DNA of 40,079 nucleotides, taken from Zancudomyces culisetae. Lineage: Eukaryota; Kickxellomycota; Harpellomycetes; Harpellales; Legeriomycetaceae. The stretch lies in assembly GCA_001969505.1 (NCBI GenBank), contig LSSK01000024.1, positions 1-40,079 on the forward strand. Reading direction: 5' to 3'. Of this stretch, positions 30,136-39,890 are shown piece by piece. The notes under the pieces are model-generated. The model ran no database searches and was not told where the DNA came from. It was given only the letters and a program-made list of their open reading frames with translations. The position numbers were made by a program, and so were the translations under genes. Positions within the stretch are counted from its first letter, which is position 1; each line of letters starts with the position of its first letter.

Positions 30136-30429
30136 TGTTGTAGCAAGGCTGTCACCATGTATCTAACCTTCTCTGTTTATCTCAAATATGGAGTTTATTT
30201 TAGAGAAAACACAACAGTTTTTTTCAGTTTGATATTGTGGATGGAAATTAAGCTTCACCAAATCGAAAAATGGAAATCAACCAAAAGGGAATGTGATTAT
30301 TTTTTCCAAACCCACGAAAAATATATTGAAATTAGATTTAAGCAGTTTTGGCTTTTGTATTTTGTTCATGCTCAAAGTTGTTGTTAGAATTGTAGAAATA
30401 AAAGCTTGACACGTTACACCAAAACTAAA

Positions 30430-31046
30430 ATGGTTATTCTCGGTGTCGGCGTTGATATAGCTAGAATATCACGATTTAGCTTGATAGTGAAACGAGGATT
30501 TGGATATAGGCAAAGATTTGCACAAAGGATTTTAAGCAAATATGAGTACAACGAATACAAAAATCTAGAGTCCGATAAATCGGCGGATTTAGAACCCAGG
30601 CTGGTTCAATATTTGGCAAACAGGTACATTCTAATCTCTTTTTTATTTTATTGTTAAAAAAGAATATCTTTGTACAGTGTAAAAATATTGTAGCATATCT
30701 ATGTTGACAAAGAAAAAAACAAATTTAAAAGAAATAAAAAGAAGGGGAAAAAATCATAACTAAGACTTAAAATGATAGGTGGTGTCTAAAGGAGGCAGTA
30801 TATAAGGCGATCTATCCCCAGAAGATTTTGAAATGGCATGAATGCAAAGTTATTTATGAGCAAGGTAATTCACACAATCTTGATTTTTCAAATTTTAGAA
30901 AATAATCAGAATTTCAAACCATTAAACTAGGGAAGCCATACATCAAGCTTATTGATGAGAGCCCAGATGTTCAAAAAATGCGAATAAACTGTTCAGTTTC
31001 GCACGACGGAGACTATGTAACAGGGTTTGTTGTAGTTGAGGAGTGA
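30430..31046 (+). CDS. PPT2: Holo-ACP synthase Ppt2-like phosphopantetheinyl transferase (three exons)
   Basis: AcpS-type enzyme that moves 4'-phosphopantetheine from CoA to the mitochondrial acyl carrier protein, needed for lipoate synthesis. Exons 30430-30623, 30779-30864 and 30931-31046 join in phase (introns 155 and 66 nt) into 131 residues. The metal-binding start ILGVGVDIARISRF, the catalytic ANRWCLKEAVYKAI (WxxKEA, split by the first intron), and the C-terminal SVSHDGDYVTGFVVVEE are the three AcpS signatures. Length is typical of this group. It is divergent from the hydrolase gene on the left. Confidence 0.92.
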
Positions 31047-31050
31047 AATC

Positions 31051-31454
31051 ATGACACATACCGCGCCACAGTTGTTTCAATCAATTGTCATGCTACAAGA
31101 AGTAAAAAACAAACTAGCCATCACAAAACAACAAAAACATTCTGTGTTTTCAAAAAAAAAAGCAATTAATCGTTATACGCTGTGTATACATGCTTTTTTT
31201 GATACCCATCTGGTGTGTGCTGTAGATGTCTCCATATCGGTGTACCTGACACCACTATCTAACATGTCTATTGTTTGTGTTTCTAGCCTTTGTGTTGAGT
31301 ACCTAATTTAAAGAAAAGCGACGCGGTTGATTCACTGGAATTTTTATTTAATCATCACATGTATTTGGAATTGAATAGAATACAAACCACTACAGGCTGG
31401 GCAGAGCTATGGTGGGCTAGTATTCCGAAATGGCATGAATATGATCCATTTTAG
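31051..31454 (+). other. Possible unrecognised spliced gene downstream of PPT2
   Basis: An ATG at 31051 opens a frame starting MTHTAPQLFQSIVMLQEV. Further on, a GC-richer frame from about 31300-31312 to a TAG at 31452-31454 reads like coding sequence: DAVDSLEFLFNHHMYLELNR, then GWAELWWASIPKWHEYDPF. Acceptors TTGAG or TTTAAAG precede it. I cannot settle the splice junctions and recognise no family, so this is a candidate only. It lies between the PPT2 stop and the 3' end of the SET gene. Confidence 0.3.
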
Positions 31455-31515
31455 GGACTGGATAAAATAGATTCATACCGTCTATTGTAGGACAATATTT
31501 ATTTTTACCTTTTGG

Positions 31516-32013
31516 CTAGAACTGAAAATTAGAAAAGAACGAGTCCTCCTCATTTTTGTGATTTTCAGCATAAATTTTTGACTTTTCGATTTTGTTTCCA
31601 TCGCCTTCATTGCTATATTCGTCAAACCAAACATTATCACCATAGCTTATTGTCATTTCTTCACCAATATTTATATCGCGTAATGTTGTGTATTTTATTA
31701 GACTTTTTTCAATGTATCTTGTAAAACCCAGATTTTGTCTCCCAAAGGGCTCATGATTAAAGAGACTACCTAGACCTAAAGCCAATGCAAACCCTCCAGG
31801 CCATTTATATGTGTAATCGTCCAATTGTGTATATTTTCCATGTGTTTCGTATTCATCATTTGGAAAAAATAGAATTGGGGAAATACTGACTACCTCCCCT
31901 TTAAGAAATTTCCTTTTTGCATGTACTCCGCGGCCCTTTGCTGGATGAATCCTGATTTCGAAACTTGAGTCTAGATCATACCCCTCGTAAGACTGTTTAA
32001 TTTCTTGATTCAT
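31516..32013 (-). CDS. Small SET-domain protein, Set7-like
   Basis: Stand-alone SET methyltransferase of 165 residues. Landmarks are IRIHPAKGRGVHAKRKFLKGEVV (first SET strands), ISPILFFPNDEYETHGKYTQLDDYTYKW, FALALGLGSLFNHE (the NHS pseudoknot region), and IGEEMTISYGDNVWF (ELxxxY element). Length and the DYTY.W...ALGLGS.FNH pattern resemble fission yeast Set7, an H3K37 methyltransferase active in gametogenesis; that link is from memory of the family and is tentative. The usual NHSCxPN is NHEPFGRQN here, so the Ser and Cys positions are altered. A short acidic tail follows (about 132-165). ATG at the complement of 32011-32013. Substrate unknown. Confidence 0.8.
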   Translation of the reverse strand: MNQEIKQSYEGYDLDSSFEIRIHPAKGRGVHAKRKFLKGEVVSISPILFFPNDEYETHGKYTQLDDYTYKWPGGFALALGLGSLFNHEPFGRQNLGFTRYIEKSLIKYTTLRDINIGEEMTISYGDNVWFDEYSNEGDGNKIEKSKIYAENHKNEEDSFFSNFQF

Positions 32014-32464
32014 TTATAGCTGTTTCAATAATTTTCTCATAAAACTTGCCTTGGAAACTGCTTTGAAAAGTTCCTTTGTTGCAAAGCCTGGTTTCTTTTG
32101 TTAAAGTGTGTAATATGTATATCACCTTGAATAAATTGAGGAAAAAAATTGGGCTGATCGTGTAAATTTGACAGGGAAGCAAAATTTCGGGAAAAATAGA
32201 ACCCATTAATTTTGATTTGTTGAAATGGTATCTTTTCCCTGTGCAAGCAGAAAACTGCGATTCTGGCAAAATACTGCCTGTCTAGTATTGTAAAACTTTT
32301 AATCTTGCGAATTGCAACCCTTTATTTTCCGCACTCCAGATATGGATTTGCAAAAGATCTAGAAGTTTCATCAATCAAGCTCGGTTTTATTTTGCATATT
32401 TTAAAATAAACGATATAAAACTAGAGAACTTGCTTTTATTTTTACGCATCGCAAATACTAAAGA
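32014..32464. other. SET gene/XKS1 divergent spacer with unexplained minus-strand open frames
   Basis: 451 bp between two divergent starts. On the minus strand two frames overlap for more than 60 codons each (31997-32269 and 32037-32246), and the first would extend upstream to an ATG if one TAG were absent. Neither has recognisable motifs. It may be chance, or a small spliced gene or a 5' exon of the SET gene. Confidence 0.35.
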
Positions 32465-34838
32465 ATGACAGGAATAATCCTTGGGTTGGACCTGAGCACT
32501 CAGCAACTAAAAAGTGTTGCGCTGAACTTGAACGGAGAAGTGGTGTTTGTTGATTCAATCAACTTTGACGAGGATTTACCACAATACAAGTAAGAATCAA
32601 GTATCTTTAGGCAACGCCAAATGTTTTTACCTAATCTGGTGTTTACTTGTGGAATCACGAAAAGTGATACTAATTTGTTTTTGTTTTTGTTTTCATTATT
32701 GTTATTATTATACTCTTACAAATTTAAGAAATGTTAAGCAAAATCAGCAACAAGGGTAATACTCCAAATTAAATACCACTAGGACAGTACACGGAAGACA
32801 TGTAAAGCAAAACTATGAAGTGAGCTCGCCCGTATTAATGTGGATTGAGGCTATTGAAATGCTGCTGAACAAGCTATCGCTGATGCTGGGAAGTGCGACA
32901 AAAGATATCGTAGCAATTTGTGGGGGTGCACAAGTAAGTGTCAATATAATTGTATCATTTTTTATATTACCTGTTTCTACGTTTTTTTTCTCAGCAAACA
33001 GAAATTTGGATATAACTTCTAAGACCTTTACCACTAGTTTCTGATATACCTTTCTCCAGTTTAGATTTTTAAAAGTTGGAATAAATACATGTATAGCAAC
33101 ATGGAAGTGTCTATTGGAAAAATTTCAGTATAAAAAGCTGTCAGGAAAATTTTGGGAATACAGGAACACCACTAGCTGATATGTTATTACATAGCAATGT
33201 CTTCTCGCAGTTGGAATCGCCTACATGGGAAGATTCGAGCACTGCGTCTGAATGTAAAGAACTCGAAGATAAAATTGGTGTCGAAAATCTAGCAAGAATT
33301 ACCGGATCAGTCGCATATGAAAGATTTACTGGTAACCAGATAGCAAAAGTAAGTGAAAGATATTTTTATCCAATTGCGCCAAGTTATTCATTCCTTTTTC
33401 AATAACAATTTAGTTTTTTTAGTTCAATTCCTTCGTACTATATATTAAATAGATAAAAAAAAGGAAATCCATGGTTTGGAGGGATACTGAGAGGATTTCA
33501 TTGATATCGTCGTTTTTATCTAGTGTCTTTTTGGGATATTACGCCCCAATTGAGGTCAGTGATGGATCAGGTATGAATTTATTGGATGTGCAGTCAAAAA
33601 CCTGGTCATCAGAAATATGTGATGAGTATTTGAGACTAAGGTTGGGTCCTGATCCTGTTCTTTCGGGGACAGAAATGGGAAGGATAAACGAATATTTTGT
33701 GAAAAAATACGGTTTTAACAAAGGTATTTGCTATAATAACCAATTGACTTTTTATTTTATTTTACTGATGGGCGAAAGAAATAACTAAAGGGGTTGGTGA
33801 TAAAGCTATTTTTTAATAATAATTTTAGATTGTAAAATCTGCGCTTTTACTGGAGACAACCCGGCAAGCTTACTATGGTTTGAAGGCCTAAGCACTAAAG
33901 CGCAAGTAAATGATAAACAGACAGTAGTTATAAGTTTAGGAACAAGCGACACTTTAATGTTTTCGCTTGATTCGTATCCATATTCGACTGAAAAGAGCTG
34001 TGATTTATCAGATTCGTCAGCTCGTTTAGGGTATACTGGCCATGTTCTTTGTCACCCCGTAGATCCCAATAGGTGGGCAGCTCTGTTATGCTATAAAAAT
34101 GGATCGCTAACCAGAGACCATATCTGCGATCGTATACTGAATAGCATTGATCATATTACACAATCTGACAAGTGGGTTGCTTTTGAAGCGGCCGCCAGCT
34201 CGTACACTACCACCGAGGATATATTTGGCTTTTATTATTTAATGCCTGAAATTATACCAAAGGCACAAGGCATTTTCAGGTTTCGAAAAATCAATATCTG
34301 CAGCCAAGATCATCTTGAAAACAGCGATAGCAATAATATGAATAATATTTTGAAGCTGGAGGAAGATCAGTATATTATGGAGGCTGATGTTCAAGACTTT
34401 GGCCCTCTTGATGCGAAATTGATGTTGGAGAGTCAATTTGTGTGTATGTTATTAGACTGTAAGAAAAAGGGAGTCGAAACTAATCATATAGACAAGATTG
34501 TCGTCACTGGTGGCGCGTCTTCAAACATGCTAATATGCCAAACAATTTCCGATGTGTTTGGGCAAAACGTCTACACCTCTCGATTACCTAATATTGAACA
34601 TTCATACGCTGATATTGATGTTTTATCAAAGGTATCTTCCTACACGGTAGCCTTGGGCGGGATAGTCTCCGTCTGTAGTCAGGGTGAATACCAACAACAT
34701 AAAGATGATGTTATGTCTAATTTTGGCTTGGTGTTATTAAGTACACCAAACCCGGAAAAAACACAATACTATAATAGCAAGCTGGATAGTTATGACAAAC
34801 TTAGATCTTATCTAGAAACCAACTATCCACCAAATTGA
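32465..34838 (+). CDS. XKS1: Xylulokinase (five exons)
   Basis: FGGY-family kinase that phosphorylates D-xylulose to xylulose 5-phosphate, feeding the pentose phosphate pathway. Exons 32465-32589, 32783-32933, 33097-33348, 33453-33723 and 33829-34838, introns 193, 163, 104 and 105 nt, all in phase, give 602 residues (S. cerevisiae Xks1 is 600). Signatures: LGLDLSTQQLK (phosphate 1), GAQ joined to QHGSVYW across intron 2, SVAYERFTGNQIAK, TERISLISSF, SDGSGMNLLD with the catalytic Asp, FTGDNPASL, SLGTSDTLMF (phosphate 2), and the adenosine motif VVTGGASSNMLI. The closest pattern is eukaryotic XYLB/XKS1, not bacterial XylB. CTG at conserved Leu sites reads as Leu. Confidence 0.94.
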
Positions 34839-35152
34839 AACTTTTATTTTTCCTACGTAAAAAAAAAAATATGGTGTGGAAACAGGGCCTTGAGCTTTAC
34901 TTTTAGTATCATTGAGGCTCGGTTCAAGTACTTGAATTGCTTTATCACATTTTTCATAAAGTGTTTTTTCTGTTTAAATAGCTGTTTGAACCTATAATTC
35001 TCATGTACCTATAAGTGCTATAATCAATAAAATTCACAGCTAGAAAAAATGTGTAAACATACCGCAAGATGTTATCAACCATCAAACGCAGAGGATCAGC
35101 AGCACCAATATTCGTAGCAACAATAAACCAAAATAAAAAACGCAAAAAGACA
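34839..35152. other. Spacer XKS1 to tRNA pair
   Basis: 314 bp. An A run (34860-34868) lies near the XKS1 end. T-rich sequence on the minus strand next to the tRNA-Pro gene (complement of about 35133-35150) provides Pol III terminators. No gene seen. Confidence 0.55.
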
Positions 35153-35224
35153 GGGCTCTGCCGGGAATTGAACCCGGGACCTCTCCCACCCTAAGGGAGA
35201 ATCATGCCTCTAGACCACAGAACC
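35153..35224 (-). tRNA. tRNA-Pro(AGG)
   Basis: The minus strand folds into a full 72-nt cloverleaf: acceptor GGTTCTG/CAGAGCC with discriminator C, D arm with TGGTCTAG, anticodon stem CTCCC/GGGAG with loop TTAGGGT (anticodon AGG at the complement of 35190-35192), and T arm CCGGGTTCAATTCCCGG. It is closely similar to other yeast tRNA-Pro genes. No intron. A T5 run follows on the minus strand. It lies 4 nt after tRNA-Gly. Confidence 0.97.
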
Positions 35225-35228
35225 CAGA

Positions 35229-35299
35229 TGCGTCAGCCGGGAGTCGAACCCGGGCCAATTGCTTGGAAGGCAACTATTCTACCGCTATACTACTAACGC
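35229..35299 (-). tRNA. tRNA-Gly(TCC)
   Basis: 71-nt cloverleaf on the minus strand: acceptor GCGTTAG/CTGACGC with discriminator A, D arm AGTATAGCGGTAGAAT, anticodon stem TTGC/GCAA with loop CTTCCAA (anticodon TCC), and T arm CCCGGGTTCGACTCCCGGC. No intron. Transcription runs from here into tRNA-Pro with only 4 nt between them (35225-35228) and no T run, so the two probably share one precursor. Confidence 0.97.
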
Positions 35300-37137
35300 A
35301 CATTTTTTGCTCAATGTTTGTAAATTTAAGAATGCATCGAATTTTTTATATATTTTCTGTGTTTCTGTGTTAATATGTTTTTATAGGATATTGATATGAC
35401 ATTAGAATTAAACTAAAGAGATTAATCGACAGAAATTAATATATATATACTTACCTCATAGCTGTGTGGTACATTTTAGATGAATCAATACAATAGAACA
35501 AATTTTTGTTCTAATATAATTTAATCCATTTTTTCGCGGTTGTAGATTGTGTTCATCACTAGAGTATGTATTTTTTTTCACTTTTGATTAAGCCATTAAA
35601 AATTTTTTTTGACTTTAATAACTGCTAGCTTTTTAACTGGTTTTATCATTTTTTCAAAGCCCAAATATTTAAAATTTTCAATTTTAGAACTAAAGCGATT
35701 TATGCTTTTTATGTTATTTATGCTGTTATACTTGATGAGCAATCCTAAACGAAGTCTATTTATGTGGTTAATTTTCATTTTGTTCTGGCATTTATGGAAA
35801 TACTAATATGAATGTAGCTTGCTCATCAATTCTATTTTATCACAATACTAAATGGATAACATTTATAGAATTGCAATTAATTCAATTTGAAATTAATTAA
35901 AATTGGGATTATGGATTATTATTATTTTTAGGTACCCTAATTATAACTTGAGTGTAATTCATTTATTGGACCCGGCTATATAACTAAATTTATCTGGTAT
36001 TTTTTCCGCAGTTCGAGCAGAGCAGTGTCAGTAGGTCGTATTAGTTATTTTAGCATACTTGTATTGATACTCGCTTAATTGGTTTGGTAGGATGACTAGT
36101 ATTTGAAATTCCCATATTCCCTATCTCTACCATTAAAAAAAAGCTGAACAAACTGAAAACATCCTGTGTTTAATACTAAATAAACACTTTTAAATTTTGC
36201 AAGATTGGTATACAAGTTGATACATTTTGGCTACCATTTTGTTTTGGGTAAAACATAGTTGTGTAAATAATATGGATATAAACTCGCTGTACATAATTTC
36301 AGATCAATGTATGAGCCAATGCTTTTTGAAATTAATGGTAGTTGCAAAAGCATAACCTTTACTGTACCCGCTTTGGATCTCATCGTCATTGGCATGCTTA
36401 TCCTACATTTAAGCTGGTAAATATTGCTGGTTGTAATAAATTGGTGCTCGTTTAGACTGGGCTGCCAATATGAACATAGCAATGCATTATATTATCGAAC
36501 CATTTGGGTTTTGGTTTTTGGTTTTTGTTTTTGTTTTCGAGAATAGTGTCTAGTCGGTATTATTGTCTTGCTTCTAAAATTAGAAAGACTAAAAAAAGAA
36601 TCATTACACAGATGGAATTTAGTATCTATTAGCCTTCATATCCGTATTATAAAAAATACCCCATCCACCCAAATCTTAAGTTACGTAATATATTAGATAA
36701 ACTTTGAAACAACCCCATAGAATCTTTTATTCAAGCTTTTATTAATCCAAGTGTATTATAAATCCCTGCTGCCACATGTACATTTTTCTTGAGAGGGGAG
36801 TAAGGGGAGAAAGGAGGAAATAGTATGTGAAATACCTACTGGCGGATTCTTTGAAAATTTCAAAGTTTTTTACTCGTTTCGTGAAACCTATTATAACCAC
36901 AAGTTTCTTAGAAAGAAACTATAACCATATCCAATCCCACCACATCATGGAAAAAAAAAGAATATATATTAGCTCTAAAGGGCTCTTCGTTCTTTAATTA
37001 AATTTTAACACCCAATTCGCATCGTTTTTTTTAAACTAAAAAATATTTTATAGTTTATTGCACTATACTATCCTCCATAATAAAGCATTATATTCATCAA
37101 CAAGCGTAGATACACAGTCAATTAACATATAGTCAGA
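35300..37137. other. Long AT-rich spacer, no gene
   Basis: 1.8 kb with no frame I can support. The longest candidates (35609-35806 plus, 36231-36482 minus) have no motifs and biased chance composition. T-rich and ATTAATT-type repeats occur at about 35870-35900. The right end contains the promoter of the secreted-protein gene. Confidence 0.5.
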
Positions 37138-38058
37138 ATGAAGCTTTCAAACAACCAATTTTATGCCACATTTCTCTTGGGAATCCAAGCAACCTCCGTG
37201 CTCTCGCATCCCTTGAACGTCAATGGCACACCAGGCAGGCAGAATTCCCTCAAACTTAGAAACAATTCGGAAAGCGCAAAAATTATCGAAATTTCAGCGA
37301 CAAAAATAAGTACTCCTGAAAACCCTGTGCACACCAAAGCTGCACCAAGACAAGAAAAGAGAAATGGAAACACACGAGGATTTTTGAGCCTACTACAGCA
37401 GCTCGAAGCACAGCGTAGTGGTACTGGGGATGATGGGCAGGGTGAGGGGTTGAGTAATAGTCAGCCTAGAACTGATGGTGGTGAACCCAACAGTGATACT
37501 CTCGATGCTACCAACACTGCTGCTGATTCAGAGGATGATCAGGATGAGTTGCCAGAGAGGCCTACTGGTATTGACCTTGATGATTATCCCATAGATGATG
37601 ACTCAGAAGACGTTCAAAACTCTGAGAGTTTGGATTTGGATTTTTCTGAAATTGACAGTATTCAAGTTTCACATGACACTGTCCCAGTTTGGGAAAATGA
37701 TGATCTCAGTAATTATCCACTTGACGACGACTCAGAAGAGGATTCGGATTCTCTAACCCTGGCCGCAGATTTTGTCAGCACATCTAGTATTCGAGTTCCA
37801 GATAACACAGAGAGCATAGAAGGCGAGTCCGAACCAAATAACACCTTCCCAGATTTTGAGGATGACGGTTTTGATGAATACCCACTTGATGATGACTCAG
37901 ACGATTCAGATGACACTGTCGATACTGTGAATCATAGTGCAGGTACTCCTACACGCAATCCAGGAACTGTGGGTGCACCACCTTCTGCTTCTGGTCCTCA
38001 ATTGAATGCAAACATTAACATTCAGGATCTTGTTGACGAGATAGCTTTGATGTATTAG
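37138..38058 (+). CDS. Predicted secreted acidic repeat protein
   Basis: 306 residues, unknown function. It starts with a typical signal peptide (MKLSNNQFYATFLLGIQATSVLS, likely cleaved near His24). A Lys-Arg at about residues 78-79 (QEKR then NGNTRG) is a candidate Kex2 site. The rest is acidic and disordered, rich in Asp, Glu, Ser and Thr. Three imperfect repeats, each opening with xYP(I/L)DDDS(E/D), occur at about residues 150, 199 and 252. The first two continue with a similar pattern (SLxLxxDFxxxxSIxV then DT). Two NxS/T sites are visible. The C-terminus ends NINIQDLVDEIALMY. It could be a cell-wall or secreted factor; no family is recognised. No intron. Confidence 0.75.
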   Translation: MKLSNNQFYATFLLGIQATSVLSHPLNVNGTPGRQNSLKLRNNSESAKIIEISATKISTPENPVHTKAAPRQEKRNGNTRGFLSLLQQLEAQRSGTGDDGQGEGLSNSQPRTDGGEPNSDTLDATNTAADSEDDQDELPERPTGIDLDDYPIDDDSEDVQNSESLDLDFSEIDSIQVSHDTVPVWENDDLSNYPLDDDSEEDSDSLTLAADFVSTSSIRVPDNTESIEGESEPNNTFPDFEDDGFDEYPLDDDSDDSDDTVDTVNHSAGTPTRNPGTVGAPPSASGPQLNANINIQDLVDEIALMY

Positions 38059-38395
38059 CAAGGTTGGTGATGTGTTATTTAGATTTGGATATGCCCCTGC
38101 TCATACCTGGTTTTAAGCCATATAAATTTATGATACCATTTTTTTTTGTAATAACGACAATATTAGAATTAAGACGTTATTTTATCATCATTTATCTAAA
38201 TGGCTAAAATAAAAATCAAAGAGGTTCAAATAAGGCCTGCTCATTCATTCATTCACAATGGGGGAGGAGGGATAAAATTAGAGGAGATTAAGTAGGGTGA
38301 TGGGATATCGTGCGATGCCCTATTTTTTAATGCTTAAATCAATTTATTAGCTAAATATTAATAACTCTACAAAAAAAGTTAGTTCTACACAATGT
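38059..38395. other. Spacer with T9 run
   Basis: About 340 bp after the secreted-protein stop. A T9 run at about 38140-38148 (A9 on the minus strand) lies downstream of the LINE remnant in its own direction and might be the remains of its 3' tail. A short G-rich patch occurs at about 38259-38272. Confidence 0.4.
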
Positions 38396-38399
38396 CCAT

Positions 38400-38970
38400 C
38401 TATCCAATTACTCCCTGTTTCTCTAGGGACTCCATACCCACCGGGCGTTGGTTCAAGGAGGTTGTTTCTGATTTAAGTCGGTCTAAGATTTGCGTCCTCG
38501 TTCGACATATTCCGTCCAAAAATTGTGCCGTTACCAGCTCAACCAAAGACGGTGCTTCGGTTTCTCTCTTCTTAACGGAGAGAGTAACCATTCTTTTTGA
38601 CTCCCCTCCAAGGAGTCGCCCTACAAAAAAATTCCGCCATCCTTCACTACTACCTCTCTCCTCACTTTCTATAATTGTCATATCTAGGATACGTTCCAGA
38701 GTTTTATACCTAACTCCAGCGAGTATTTACAGTCCAGTATCATATGTTCAATGGTTTCTGCGCTGTTTTTTTTTTGCAAAATGGGCACCTAGTCTTGGAC
38801 TTTTCGTCTATTATTCCCAGTTTTGCCAGCCTCTCTGCTGTCCAGAACCTACCTGCTCTTATTCTCCCTATTGTCATAAGTTTCAAATTACACTCAGAAT
38901 ATATATGTTTTAGGTAACTCCAATCACTCATTCGCTCGAGATTCCTGTCTGCTAATCATTTAGAGATTTT
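38400..38970 (-). pseudogene. Decayed 3' end of a non-LTR (LINE) retrotransposon polyprotein
   Basis: The minus strand carries the C-terminal end of a LINE reverse transcriptase polyprotein in three frames. The first part reads LTIGRIR-type sequence: MTIGRIRAGRFWTAERLAK, then GIIDEKSKTRCPFCKKK. After a frame change in an A10 run (complement of about 38766-38775) it continues AETIEHMILDCKYS, the usual Cys-His zinc-binding tail. After a second change near 38725 it reads VRYKTLERILDMTI and on to the stop at 38400-38402. Only about the last 180 residues remain and a stop also lies near 38955, so the copy is 5'-truncated and dead. The open frame on the plus strand here is a shadow. Confidence 0.8.
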
Positions 38971-39446
38971 AAACATGTTACAATACAACACCTTGGCTAG
39001 CAAGAGTATTTATTTGGGGAGGTGTATCTATTTTTAGCTATAGTACACTTTAAAGCACATGTTAGATCATATTTGTAAAAAAATTATTAAAAATAAAACC
39101 ACACCATTCTTGTACCACATCAATAAGCAGAGAACCAGCCACATACAAGTAAATTTAAATATCTAAATTGTACTCAGATATCCACAATTACAGGGGAGAT
39201 GGAGTGAATAATGAAACATCATATTTCGATCTTTGCTATGAGTTTACAAACCCAGAATTCTGTTAAATGAAATTGTATTTGCTATTACAGTAATAAAAAT
39301 GGGCCTACCAAAAAATAAATATGATAATAGTACAAAACGTGCCTAATCCTACAAGGGAGTGTTGTACATCTCCTTCCAAAATTGTGTCCAAGCGTTCGAT
39401 GTGAAAGGTTTGGGAGTCAAACTTTATCACACTATTGAACACAAAT
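38971..39446. other. Spacer, no gene
   Basis: About 475 bp of AT-rich sequence between the LINE remnant and the 3' end of the last gene. I see nothing coding or structured. Confidence 0.5.
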
Positions 39447-39890
39447 TTAATCAAGGAACCAGCCTTCCAAGATCATTTTTTGCATGGGTGTTTGCGGGCG
39501 ATCTTGGCCGTTATGGTTAACTGTTAAATGTGTATTTAAGCCATCTTTAGTGTCCGACTCGATTCCAATGTTATTTATGATAGGACCTTTCTCAGGTTTA
39601 CCTGCGCTTTCTGCCAGCTTTATATCCTTCGACTCGTATGACGAAGGAGCCCCGATCATAGTCTTAAAAGACCCAAAGTAAGAGTTGGTTTTCAGAGAAG
39701 TGGAGATAGGAGTGTACCCCGACGGATTCATTGAATTTGTGCTGGAGTCTTGTATTTTTTCCGAGTAACTCTGTGAATATGGCGGTTTTTCGCCCCAAAA
39801 CATGCCACTAAGTCGCCTGGCCTTGGGGCCTGGGATGTTCACTGGTACTGTGGTGCTTTTGACAGAATCGTTATTGCTCTGTGAAGACAT
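39447..39890 (-). CDS. Small unrecognised protein with a conserved-looking C-terminal motif
   Basis: 147 residues, hydrophilic, Ser/Asn/Lys-rich, no signal peptide or membrane segment. The ATG is at the complement of 39888-39890. It contains KARRLSGMFWGEKPP (about 23-37), where RRLS fits a basophilic kinase site, a central STSLKTNSYFGSFKTMIG, and ends PQTPMQKMILEGWFLD. The combination of an N-terminal RRLS/aromatic motif and a C-terminal P-M-x-x-M-I-L-x-G-x-F element reminds me of small fungal phosphoproteins of unknown function, but I cannot name the family. Coding potential rests on the single open frame with its motif-like ends. Confidence 0.6.
   Translation of the reverse strand: MSSQSNNDSVKSTTVPVNIPGPKARRLSGMFWGEKPPYSQSYSEKIQDSSTNSMNPSGYTPISTSLKTNSYFGSFKTMIGAPSSYESKDIKLAESAGKPEKGPIINNIGIESDTKDGLNTHLTVNHNGQDRPQTPMQKMILEGWFLD

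Noticed and set aside
36231-36482. Minus-strand open frame of 83 codons near the tRNA spacer
   Set aside because: No conserved motif or supporting splice structure; probably chance.
38392-38913. Plus-strand open frame of 173 codons
   Set aside because: It is the reverse complement of the LINE remnant, whose minus-strand translation has clear zinc-binding motifs.
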